A stretch of DNA of 59,336 bases, from positions 38,232-97,567 of the forward strand of contig CAJTRK010000012.1 in NCBI GenBank assembly GCA_910578475.1. Direction: 5' to 3'. Shown here one piece after another: positions 1 through 7,817 of the stretch (position 1 is the first letter of the stretch; each line of letters opens with the position of its first letter). The notes beneath the pieces are model-generated. The model did not search any database and was not told where the DNA came from. It was given only the letters and a program-made list of their open reading frames with translations. The position numbers and the translations under genes were made by a program. Source of the DNA: an uncultured Lachnospiraceae bacterium (GTDB lineage Bacteria > Bacillota > Clostridia > Lachnospirales > Lachnospiraceae).

Positions 1-3
1 AAT

Positions 4-174
4 CGCAAAGAAAAGCAAGCGGCGCAAAGCGCCATTTGCTTTTCAGGCGGTTATTAACGAGCAAGAGTCCGATGAAATCGGACAGGAAGCGCGGAAGCGC
101 GAACTTGCGAGAGAGAGTCCGCAAAGAAAAGCAAGCGGCGCAAAGCGCCATTTGCTTTTCAGGCGGTTATTAAC
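4..174. repeat. Direct repeat pair (55 bp) of a hairpin-forming element
   Basis: Positions 4-58 and 120-174 are identical over 55 bp. Each copy can fold: GAAAAGCAA pairs with TTGCTTTTC, and inside it GGCG pairs with CGCC. The 61-bp spacer holds two more small hairpins, GTCCGAT/ATCGGAC (about 70-86) and a GCGCG-type one (about 88-101). The left copy may continue beyond the window edge. The second copy ends about 23 nt before the deoB start, so the element lies in the deoB leader or at the end of an upstream transcript. It looks like a small dispersed intergenic repeat; no function can be assigned. Confidence 0.75.
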
Positions 175-197
175 AGATTACATTTGGAGGCCAAAAG

Positions 198-1361
198 ATG
201 AAAAGAGTTTTTTTAATCGTACTTGACAGTTTCGGAATAGGAGAGATGGCGGATGCGGCGGCGTATGGAGACAAAGGCACAAATACCATACGTTCCGTAT
301 CTTCCAGCTCTTATTTTCATATGCCTAATATGGGGAAGATGGGGCTTTTCAACATAGACGGCGTAACATGCGGAGAGAAAGAGAAAGAGCCGTCGGCAGC
401 CATTGCCCGTATGAAGGAGGCATCGAAAGGGAAAGATACGACTATCGGGCACTGGGAAATTGCGGGTATTATATCGAAACAGCCGCTGCCCACTTATCCG
501 GACGGATTCCCGCAGGAAGTACTGGATGCTTTCTGCGAAAAAACAGGCAGAGGCATATTGTGCAACCGGCCGTATTCCGGTACGGAAGTCATTAAGGACT
601 ATGGGGAAGAGCATGTAAAAACAGGGAAGCTGATTGTTTATACATCGGCGGACAGTGTTTTTCAGATTGCGGCTCATGAAGATGTCGTTCCGGTAGAAAC
701 ACTGTATGAATACTGCCGGGCGGCAAGGGAAATTCTGCAGGGGAAGCACGGCGTCGGAAGAGTCATTGCAAGACCTTTTACCGGGGAAGCGGGCGGCTAT
801 GTAAGAACGCCGAGAAGACATGATTTTTCGCTGCAGCCGCCGGGTATTACGATGCTGGACCAGCTGAGCGGTGCGGGGAAAGATGTTATTTCGGTCGGAA
901 AAATTCAGGATATTTTTGCAGGAAGAGGCATTACGGAATTTACCTATACAAAGGGCAACGAAGAAGGCATCGAGAAGACGCTTGCATATCTGGAAAAAGA
1001 TTTTGAAGGTTTATGCTTTGTAAATCTTGTAGATTATGATATGTTGTATGGGCACAGGAATGATATCGACGGGTATGCGAAGGCGCTTGCTTATTTTGAC
1101 GGGAAATTGCCGGAAATCTGCGGAAAGCTGCAAAAGGACGATATTTTGATGATTACGGCGGACCACGGCTGCGACCCCGGTTATACGGTGTCCACCGACC
1201 ATTCCAGAGAGCATACGCCGTTTATTATGTACGGAGAGAACGTAGCGCCGGGCAATTTCGGAACCCGGGAAACTTTCGCAGACATCGGCGCTACCATACT
1301 CGATTACTTTGGTATCAGGCCGGAATTTGAAGGAACATCAATGCTTTATGGAGGAGAATAA
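198..1361 (+). CDS. deoB: Phosphopentomutase DeoB
   Basis: Interconverts ribose-1-phosphate (or deoxyribose-1-phosphate) and the 5-phosphate, linking nucleoside breakdown to the pentose phosphate pool; cytoplasmic, Mn-dependent. The 387-residue length is normal for the family. The alkaline-phosphatase-fold metal site is visible: DSFGIG at residues 10-15, the phosphorylated threonine region KDTTIGHWE at 79-87, and TADHGCDP near residue 320. The ATG is chosen because GGAGG lies 7 nt upstream. prfC follows after only 2 nt, so the two genes are probably co-transcribed although functionally unrelated. No nucleoside phosphorylase is adjacent within the window. Confidence 0.95.
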   Translation: MKRVFLIVLDSFGIGEMADAAAYGDKGTNTIRSVSSSSYFHMPNMGKMGLFNIDGVTCGEKEKEPSAAIARMKEASKGKDTTIGHWEIAGIISKQPLPTYPDGFPQEVLDAFCEKTGRGILCNRPYSGTEVIKDYGEEHVKTGKLIVYTSADSVFQIAAHEDVVPVETLYEYCRAAREILQGKHGVGRVIARPFTGEAGGYVRTPRRHDFSLQPPGITMLDQLSGAGKDVISVGKIQDIFAGRGITEFTYTKGNEEGIEKTLAYLEKDFEGLCFVNLVDYDMLYGHRNDIDGYAKALAYFDGKLPEICGKLQKDDILMITADHGCDPGYTVSTDHSREHTPFIMYGENVAPGNFGTRETFADIGATILDYFGIRPEFEGTSMLYGGE

Positions 1362-1363
1362 AC

Positions 1364-2956
1364 GTGGGCAATTTTGCAGACGAAATCAACAAAAGAAGAA
1401 CATTTGCGATTATTTCGCATCCGGATGCGGGAAAAACAACGCTGACGGAAAAGTTTCTGTTATATGGCGGTGCGATTAATCTGGCGGGCAGCGTAAAGGG
1501 AAAGGCTACGGCGAGGCATGCGGTATCGGACTGGATGGAAATTGAGAAGGAGAGAGGTATTTCCGTTACTTCTTCTGTATTACAGTTTGAATATGGCGGA
1601 TTTTGCATCAACATTCTGGATACGCCGGGGCATCAGGATTTCTCGGAAGATACTTATCGGACGCTGATGGCGGCGGATTCGGCGGTCATGGTTATCGACG
1701 CATCCAAAGGCGTTGAGGCGCAGACAAGAAAACTGTTCAAAGTATGCGTCATGCGGCGGATTCCGATTTTTACCTTTATTAATAAAATGGACCGGGATGC
1801 CAATGATACCTTTGAACTTCTGGATGAAATCGAGAAGGAACTCGGTATTGCGACCTGTCCGATAAACTGGCCGATTGGTTCGGGCAAAAGTTTCAAAGGA
1901 GTATATGAGCGGGAATCGAAATGCGTGATTACCTATTCCGATACGGAGAAAGGTACGAAAGAGGGACAGACGACCAGAATCGGTATCGATGAGGAGGACA
2001 TGCTTATTTCCCATATCGGGGAGGCGTTTAAGACGCAGCTTCTGGACGAAATCGATTTATTGGACGGAGCAAGCGCAGAATATGATTTGGACAGAATCCG
2101 TGCCGGAGAGCTGACTCCCGTTTTTTTCGGTTCGGCGCTGACCAATTTTGGCGTGGAAATCTTTTTACAGCATTTCCTGAAAATGACGACGACGCCTCTG
2201 CCGAGAAAGGCGGATATCGGGTTGATTGACCCGGTGGAAAATAATTTTTCCGCGTTTGTATTCAAGATTCAGGCAAACATGAATAAAGCGCACAGGGACC
2301 GTGTCGCTTTTATGCGTATCTGTTCGGGTAAATATGATGCCAGCATGGAGGTAAAGCATATACAGGGCGGCAAGGTGATGCGGCTTTCGCAGCCGCAGCA
2401 GATTATGGCGGACGAAAGGAAGATACTGAGCGAGGCATATGCGGGTGATATTATCGGCGTGTTCGACCCGGGGATTTTTTCTATCGGAGATACGCTCTGT
2501 ATGCCGAAAGAACAGTTCCAATATGAAGGGATTCCGACGTTCGCACCGGAGCATTTTGCCAGAGTGCGTCAGTTGGATACGATGAAAAGAAAACAGTTTG
2601 TCAAAGGCATTACGCAAATCGCACAGGAAGGCGCGATACAGATTTTTCAGGAATTTAATACGGGTATGGAAGAGATTATTGTGGGCGTGGTAGGCGTTCT
2701 TCAGTTCGATGTGCTGAAATATCGTCTGGAAAATGAATATAATGTCGATATTCGCCTGGAGAATCTTCCTTATGAGCATATCCGCTGGATTGAAAATAAA
2801 GATATCGATTTGGACAGGCTTACGGGCACTTCCGACATGAAGAAAATCAAGGATTTAAAGGGCAATCCGCTGTTATTGTTCGTTAATCAGTGGAGCGTCG
2901 GCATGACGGTAGAGAGAAATAAAGGGCTGATACTTTCTGAATTTGGCCGTAACTGA
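1364..2956 (+). CDS. prfC: Peptide chain release factor 3 (RF3)
   Basis: Translational GTPase that recycles RF1/RF2 from the ribosome after peptide release. 530 residues, the standard RF3 length. The G1 loop SHPDAGKTT is at about residues 18-26, followed by DTPGHQDF (G3) and NKMDRD (G4); the RF3 signature ERGISVTSSVLQF lies between them. The start is GTG, preceded by TGGAGGAG at the end of deoB. The gene follows deoB after 2 nt. The 67 bp after the stop contain no clear terminator before the next gene. Confidence 0.95.
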   Translation: MGNFADEINKRRTFAIISHPDAGKTTLTEKFLLYGGAINLAGSVKGKATARHAVSDWMEIEKERGISVTSSVLQFEYGGFCINILDTPGHQDFSEDTYRTLMAADSAVMVIDASKGVEAQTRKLFKVCVMRRIPIFTFINKMDRDANDTFELLDEIEKELGIATCPINWPIGSGKSFKGVYERESKCVITYSDTEKGTKEGQTTRIGIDEEDMLISHIGEAFKTQLLDEIDLLDGASAEYDLDRIRAGELTPVFFGSALTNFGVEIFLQHFLKMTTTPLPRKADIGLIDPVENNFSAFVFKIQANMNKAHRDRVAFMRICSGKYDASMEVKHIQGGKVMRLSQPQQIMADERKILSEAYAGDIIGVFDPGIFSIGDTLCMPKEQFQYEGIPTFAPEHFARVRQLDTMKRKQFVKGITQIAQEGAIQIFQEFNTGMEEIIVGVVGVLQFDVLKYRLENEYNVDIRLENLPYEHIRWIENKDIDLDRLTGTSDMKKIKDLKGNPLLLFVNQWSVGMTVERNKGLILSEFGRN

Positions 2957-3023
2957 CCTGATTTATCTTCCGCTTTCGTAAAGCATACGGTTTGCAGACT
3001 GAGAGAAAGGTATGGTTGTTTTT

Positions 3024-4307
3024 ATGAAAAAGACTTTTATCTTATTATCGGGAATGATGGTGTTAATCGGATGCTTTGCTTTTATTGGAGAACGTACGGA
3101 CTGGCTGGATGGGGCGGCCGCGGAGTTATCCGCGCTTTTTCCGGAGGAGACAGCCTTTGCGGTGGGAAAAGCGGAAGCGGGACGGGCGGAACCGTATGCT
3201 GTTGAAGAACAAAACGTTCAGATGCCCGAAGAAGGGGCGTCGGAAGATGGAACGAAGGAGCTGACGGAAGAAGAGCGGGCCCGCTTACAGGAAGAGCAGG
3301 AAGCTTTTTATGCTTATCAGCAGCTGACGGAGGCGGAACGGACGGTCTATATTGAAATTTTGTGGTCGCTTCTGGAGTTTCAGGATAATGTGACGCTTTC
3401 GACCCGGAATCAGGAAGAGATTTCCTATATTTTTCAGTGTGTACTGAACGACCATCCGGAAATCTTTTATGTAGAGGGTTATGCTTATACGAAGTATACG
3501 CTCGGAAATATGCTGAAAAAGATTACGTTTACCGGAAGTTATACGGAAGACAGGGAAGATGCCGCCGGGAGGCAGGCGCGGATAGATGAATATGTCAGCC
3601 GGTGTCTTGCGGGACTTCCGGCCGGAGCTGACGAATATGAGACGGTAAAGTATATTTATGAATATCTGATAGAGCATACAGAGTATGATGCGGATGTGGA
3701 AGATAATCAGAATATATGCTCGGTTTTTCTGAAAGGGCGTTCGGTATGTCAGGGATATGCTAAAGCGACGCAGTATTTATTGCAGAAGGCAGGTATTTCG
3801 GCGACGCTCGTACTCGGAAGTATTTCTTCAGGAGAGGGACATGCCTGGAATCTGATTCGGATAGACGGCGAATGGTATTATCTGGACACCACATGGGGCG
3901 ATGCCTCCTATCAGGCGGTCGGCGGAGCGGCATCTTATCCGGAGGAGAAAATCCCCAGAATCAATTATGATTATCTGTGTGTGACAACGGAACAGCTTTG
4001 CAAGACCCATACGATTGACAACGTAGTGGAACTGCCGTTATGTACTTCGATGAATGCGAATTATTATGTCAGGGAAGGGCTTTATTTTTCCGCCGTCGAT
4101 GAAGAACAGCTGACGCGCGTCTTTGAAAGCGGATACGAAAAAGGGGATGCCTACATTACGTTCAAGTGTGAATCGGAGGATATCTACCGGGAAATGCAGG
4201 AAAGGCTGATTGACAATCAGGAAATTTTCCGTTATCTGGACTGTCCGGACGGCATTGTGTCCTATACCGACGATGAGCAGCAGTACAGTATGAGTTTTTG
4301 GCTGTGA
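3024..4307 (+). CDS. Membrane-anchored transglutaminase-like protein
   Basis: Predicted extracytoplasmic protein with one N-terminal hydrophobic segment (residues 3-22, signal anchor or signal peptide), an acidic low-complexity stretch (about 50-90) and a C-terminal transglutaminase-like (papain-fold) domain. The catalytic triad is visible: Cys about 242 in GRSVCQGYA, His about 273 in GEGHAWN, Asp about 288 in YYLDTTWGD. Such proteins are often peptidases or peptidoglycan- or protein-modifying enzymes; the substrate cannot be told. Two in-frame ATGs (3012 and 3024) lie 12 nt apart after GAGAAAGG; I prefer 3024 because the ribosome binding site is only 1 nt from 3012. The 204-bp inverted-repeat element follows the stop. 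Confidence 0.75.
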   Translation: MKKTFILLSGMMVLIGCFAFIGERTDWLDGAAAELSALFPEETAFAVGKAEAGRAEPYAVEEQNVQMPEEGASEDGTKELTEEERARLQEEQEAFYAYQQLTEAERTVYIEILWSLLEFQDNVTLSTRNQEEISYIFQCVLNDHPEIFYVEGYAYTKYTLGNMLKKITFTGSYTEDREDAAGRQARIDEYVSRCLAGLPAGADEYETVKYIYEYLIEHTEYDADVEDNQNICSVFLKGRSVCQGYAKATQYLLQKAGISATLVLGSISSGEGHAWNLIRIDGEWYYLDTTWGDASYQAVGGAASYPEEKIPRINYDYLCVTTEQLCKTHTIDNVVELPLCTSMNANYYVREGLYFSAVDEEQLTRVFESGYEKGDAYITFKCESEDIYREMQERLIDNQEIFRYLDCPDGIVSYTDDEQQYSMSFWL

Positions 4308-4326
4308 TGATACAGGATGTTTTATA

Positions 4327-4530
4327 TTGTGTCCGACGCCCCTGTCCGGGAGCCTGCGGCGAGGCATCGTTCTCTTTGGAGGCACGCTTCCGCTCCGCGA
4401 AAACCAGTAGCGGTACTAAGCTCAAAAGCAGCATTGCGCCGCTTTTTCGCTAAGTGCCGACGGTTTTCAAGGGCCTCCGCCAGAGAACGATGCCTCGCCG
4501 CAGGCTCCCGGACAGGGACGCCGGACACAA
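4327..4530. repeat. Large inverted-repeat (hairpin) element, 204 bp
   Basis: The outer arms, 4327-4383 and 4474-4530, are nearly perfect inverted copies of about 55 bp (TTGTGTCCG... and ...CGGACACAA, with a shared core of more than 30 bp). The interior also pairs imperfectly (GAAAACC at about 4399 with GGTTTTC at about 4462), so the whole element can fold into one long hairpin. Each strand encodes a similar Arg-rich nonsense peptide, which is expected from the palindrome and not evidence of coding. It sits between the transglutaminase gene and the nusB cluster. It may be a non-autonomous transposable element (MITE) or a structured RNA repeat; no transposase is present and no clear target duplication was seen. 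Confidence 0.8.
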
Positions 4531-4626
4531 CAAATTTGTGGAATAGCACTAGGCAAGCGCAAGATATTTTGGTATACTTAATCAGAATGAACAAAATCGG
4601 ACAGTGAGAAAGGTATGGTGTGGCTG

Positions 4627-5013
4627 ATGGAACAGGAATTTAGTAAGAATACGTTTGTTTTACAGGAAAATGAAGAAATCGGTTCGGTTAAAATAGCAGA
4701 TGATGTAGTAGCGATGATTGCGGCGCTTGCGGCAACGGAGGTTGAAGGCGTTGCGGCGCTGTCCGGTAATATGACGAATGAATTTTTAAGCAGAGTCGGC
4801 GTCAGAAATGCGGCGAAAGGAACGAGAGTAGAGGTCATTCAGAAGAAAGTAAAGGTCGATTTGGCCATTACGATTGAATATGGCTTCAATATTCCGGCTA
4901 CCTGCCAGCGGGTACAGACGAAGGTGAAGAATGCCGTGGAAAATATGACAGGTCTGGAAGTGACGGATGTCAATATCCGCATTGCAGGCATCAATGTGGC
5001 AAAGGAAAAATAG
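4627..5013 (+). CDS. Asp23/Gls24 family envelope-associated protein (YqhY-like)
   Basis: 128-residue Asp23/Gls24 domain protein with the family features: VKIADDVVAMIAALAATEVEGVAALSG near the N-terminus and a C-terminal segment ending VTDVNIRIAGI. In Bacillus subtilis the orthologue next to nusB is YqhY, connected with envelope and fatty-acid control; that role is from family knowledge, not seen here. It is the first gene of the nusB cluster and ends 9 nt before nusB. A possible -10 box TATACT is at 4573-4578. Start: ATG 4627 lies 12 nt downstream of, and in frame with, another ATG (4615) that directly follows GAGAAAGGT; the Asp23 homology begins after 4627. Confidence 0.85.
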   Translation: MEQEFSKNTFVLQENEEIGSVKIADDVVAMIAALAATEVEGVAALSGNMTNEFLSRVGVRNAAKGTRVEVIQKKVKVDLAITIEYGFNIPATCQRVQTKVKNAVENMTGLEVTDVNIRIAGINVAKEK

Positions 5014-5022
5014 GGCGTATAT

Positions 5023-5418
5023 ATGAGCAGAAGAGAATTGAGGGAGCAGTTGTTCAAACTGCTGTTCCGCATAGAATTTAACAGCTCCGAGGAAATGCCC
5101 GAACAGGAAAAACTGTTTTTTGAAGATACCTGTATCGCGGATGAGGCAGATGAAGCGTATATTTCTTCCAAGTATCACAAGATAGCGGAGAAACTGGAAG
5201 AGATAGACAATATGCTGAACGAACGGGCGGAGAACTGGAATACTGCCAGGATGGGCAAAGTTGACCTGACGATTTTGAGACTGGCGGTATATGAAATTGC
5301 ATTTGATGAGGATGTTCCGGCCGGTGTGGCAATCAATGAGGCGGTGGAGCTTGCCAAAAAGTTTGGGCAGGATGCTTCTTCAGGGTTTGTAAACGGCATA
5401 TTGGCGAGATTCGTATAG
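5023..5418 (+). CDS. nusB: Transcription antitermination factor NusB
   Basis: All-alpha RNA-binding protein that with NusE (S10) loads on boxA of rRNA leader transcripts for antitermination. 131 residues, typical length. The N-terminal SRRELREQLFKLLFRIEF and the C-terminal motif LRLAVYEIAFDEDVPAGVAINEAVELAKKFG...FVNGILARF are diagnostic. ATG follows GGGCGTATAT, a modest ribosome binding site. It is followed 11 nt later by xseA in the same orientation, the usual clostridial order. Confidence 0.95.
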   Translation: MSRRELREQLFKLLFRIEFNSSEEMPEQEKLFFEDTCIADEADEAYISSKYHKIAEKLEEIDNMLNERAENWNTARMGKVDLTILRLAVYEIAFDEDVPAGVAINEAVELAKKFGQDASSGFVNGILARFV

Positions 5419-5429
5419 AGGCGGTCATC

Positions 5430-6635
5430 ATGCAGAATGTATATACGGTAGGACAGGTAAACTCTTACATTAAAAATATGTTCACGCAGGATTTTATGTT
5501 GCAGTCCCTTTCCGTAAAGGGAGAAGTCAGTAACTGCAAATATCATTCCTCTGGACATATTTATTTTACATTAAAGGATGAAAAAGGAACGATAGCATGT
5601 GTTATGTTTTCGGGAAACCGAAACGGACTGCGGTTCCGGATGACAGAAGGGCAGCAGGTAATCGTAAACGGGACAATTGATGTCTTTGAACGGGACGGCA
5701 AGTACCAGCTGTATGCGAAAGAAATCAGCCAGGATGGCGCGGGTGCGCTGTACGAACGGTTTGAACGGCTGAAAACGGAATTGGAAGAACGCGGCATGTT
5801 TGCCAGAGAATATAAGCAGCCCATTCCGAAATATATCAGCAGGCTTGGAGTCGTTACCGCGCAGACGGGAGCTGCGGTACGGGATATTATACAGATTGCA
5901 TCGAGGCGGAATCCATATGTGCAGATTATTCTTTATCCGGCGGTTGTTCAGGGAGAAATGGCGGTTCAGAGCATCGTGAACGGCATTCGTGCGATGGAGC
6001 ATTACCGGGTGGACACGATAATTGTCGGCAGGGGCGGCGGCTCCATAGAAGATTTATGGGCTTTTAATGAAGAAGCCGTTGCACAGGCAATTTTTGACTG
6101 TCCGATTCCGATTATATCGGCGGTCGGGCATGAAACAGACACGACAATTGCGGACTTCGTGGCAGATTTGCGGGCGCCGACGCCGTCTGCGGCGGCGGAA
6201 CTGGCCGTATATGATATGGAACAGCTGCGGGAGCGCATGAGCGAGTATGCTTACACGATGCAGCATTTATGCCGGAACCGTATCTCCCGTTATCGAAACA
6301 GACTGGAACAGTACCGGATGCAGATTCGATACTTGAGCCCGGCCAATCAGATTCGGGAAAAGCGCAGCCTGATGATGAAACTGGAGGAGACGCTTCAGGG
6401 GCATATGGAACGGCGGCTGTCCGGGAAAAGACACCAGCTGGCGCTGTATATTGAACAACTGAAAGGTCTTTCGCCGCTGGAAAAGCTAAATCAGGGATAT
6501 TCTTATACGGCGGACGGAGCGGGCAGAACCGTGAATCGTATTTCACAGGTAGAGCCGGGAGACGAACTGCACGTTTATGTGAAGGACGGCGTAATTCATA
6601 CACAGGTTTTGGATAAACGGAAAATATCCGGATAA
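5430..6635 (+). CDS. xseA: Exodeoxyribonuclease VII large subunit
   Basis: Catalytic subunit of exonuclease VII, which degrades single-stranded DNA to oligonucleotides. 401 residues. N-terminal OB-fold (residues 1-100; YTVGQVNSYIK, VKGEVSNCKYHSSGHIYFTLKD), then the nuclease core with LGVVTAQTGAAVRDI, IIVGRGGGSIEDLWAFNEE and ISAVGHETDTTIADFVADLRAPTPSAAAE, and a coiled-coil C-terminal region. GAGG lies 8 nt before the ATG. xseB, its partner subunit, begins 21 nt after the stop. Confidence 0.97.
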   Translation: MQNVYTVGQVNSYIKNMFTQDFMLQSLSVKGEVSNCKYHSSGHIYFTLKDEKGTIACVMFSGNRNGLRFRMTEGQQVIVNGTIDVFERDGKYQLYAKEISQDGAGALYERFERLKTELEERGMFAREYKQPIPKYISRLGVVTAQTGAAVRDIIQIASRRNPYVQIILYPAVVQGEMAVQSIVNGIRAMEHYRVDTIIVGRGGGSIEDLWAFNEEAVAQAIFDCPIPIISAVGHETDTTIADFVADLRAPTPSAAAELAVYDMEQLRERMSEYAYTMQHLCRNRISRYRNRLEQYRMQIRYLSPANQIREKRSLMMKLEETLQGHMERRLSGKRHQLALYIEQLKGLSPLEKLNQGYSYTADGAGRTVNRISQVEPGDELHVYVKDGVIHTQVLDKRKISG

Positions 6636-6656
6636 AAGAAAAGGAGTGTTATCGGT

Positions 6657-6890
6657 ATGGAACAGCATCAGAAGGTCAAAGATAAAGAGGAAGGCCTTTC
6701 TCTGGAGGAAGCATTCGGTCAGGTGGAAGAGACGATAGCGCTTCTCGAAGAAGACGATATCACTTTGGAAGCATCTTTTCAGGCATATCAGGAAGGCATG
6801 AAACTCTTACAGTATTGTAATGAGAAAATTGACAAAGTGGAAAAACAGGTTTTGAAGATTAACGAAGACGGTGGATTGGATGAATTTTAA
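6657..6890 (+). CDS. xseB: Exodeoxyribonuclease VII small subunit
   Basis: 77-residue helical protein that multimerises along the XseA coiled coil. Family signature LSLEEAFGQVEETIALLEEDDITLEASFQAYQEGMKLLQYCNEKI is intact. The leader reads AAAAGGAGTGTTATCGGT before the ATG, with the purine-rich box 12 nt away, one of several unusually distant ribosome binding sites in this window. Its 3' end overlaps the start of ispA (ATG 6880) by 11 nt, so translation is probably coupled. Confidence 0.93.
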   Translation: MEQHQKVKDKEEGLSLEEAFGQVEETIALLEEDDITLEASFQAYQEGMKLLQYCNEKIDKVEKQVLKINEDGGLDEF

Positions 6891-7782
6891 AGAGACATTA
6901 AACGAAAAAACGGTTCGAATTGAAGAAATACTGGCAAAGTTTCTGCCGGAGGAACAGGGGTATCAGAAAACGGTTATCGAGGCGATGAATTATTCGATAC
7001 TGGCAGGCGGAAAACGGCTGCGCCCAATGCTGATGGAAGAAACCTGGGAGATGTTTGGCGGAACGGGCGAACTGGTGGAACCTTTTATGGCGGCAATCGA
7101 AATGATACATAATTATTCTCTCGTGCACGACGACCTTCCGGCGATGGACAATGACGAATACAGACGCGGCAGAAAAACGACGCATGTCGTATATGGTGAA
7201 GGCATGGCAGTACTGGCGGGAGACGCCCTGCTCAACTATGCGTTTGAAACGGCCTGCACCGCTTTTGAAAAAGCCCGGAACCCGGAGGAATACCGGAGAG
7301 TGGCAAAGGCGATGACAATCCTTTCCCGGAAAGCCGGTATTTATGGCATGATTGGCGGACAGTGTGCGGATATAGAAGCGGAGGAACGTCAGGAAAGCGT
7401 AACGGAGGAACTCCTTCTTTTCATTCATGAGCACAAAACGGCGGCGCTTATCCAGAGCGCAATGATGATTGGCGGGATTTTGGCAGGCGCGGACACGGAG
7501 CAGACCGCGGCCATCGAAAAATGCGCCTGGAACATCGGGATTGCTTTCCAGATACAGGATGATATTCTGGACGTAACGGGCAGTCAGGAAATACTGGGAA
7601 AACCAATCGGAAGCGATGAAAAAAATAATAAGGTAACATATGTTACGATACATGGACTGGAAAAGTCGTCGGAGATGGTCGCATCGCTGTCGGAAGAGGC
7701 GGTGCAGATTTTGTCTTCTTTTTCCGGAAGAAATCCTTTTCTGGAAAAACTGGTGCAACAGTTAATCAGCAGAGAGAAGTAA
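6880..7782 (+). CDS. ispA: Polyprenyl (farnesyl) diphosphate synthase IspA
   Basis: Condenses isopentenyl diphosphate with allylic diphosphates to give geranyl/farnesyl diphosphate for undecaprenyl and other isoprenoids. 300 residues. First Asp-rich motif LVHDDLPAMDND and second FQIQDDILDVTGS are present, with GGKRLRPML for the diphosphate-binding arginine. The upstream GTG at 6871 is possible, but ATG 6880 gives the usual N-terminus MNFKETL. It overlaps xseB by 11 nt and precedes dxs, which supplies precursors of the same pathway. Confidence 0.93.
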   Translation: MNFKETLNEKTVRIEEILAKFLPEEQGYQKTVIEAMNYSILAGGKRLRPMLMEETWEMFGGTGELVEPFMAAIEMIHNYSLVHDDLPAMDNDEYRRGRKTTHVVYGEGMAVLAGDALLNYAFETACTAFEKARNPEEYRRVAKAMTILSRKAGIYGMIGGQCADIEAEERQESVTEELLLFIHEHKTAALIQSAMMIGGILAGADTEQTAAIEKCAWNIGIAFQIQDDILDVTGSQEILGKPIGSDEKNNKVTYVTIHGLEKSSEMVASLSEEAVQILSSFSGRNPFLEKLVQQLISREK

Positions 7783-7817
7783 TGTTTTCAGGCTGATAGA
7801 AAGGCATGGTCATAACA

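Noticed and set aside
4317..4607. Arg-rich frames of about 90 codons on both strands of the inverted-repeat element
   Set aside because: They mirror each other because the DNA is palindromic; no recognisable protein.
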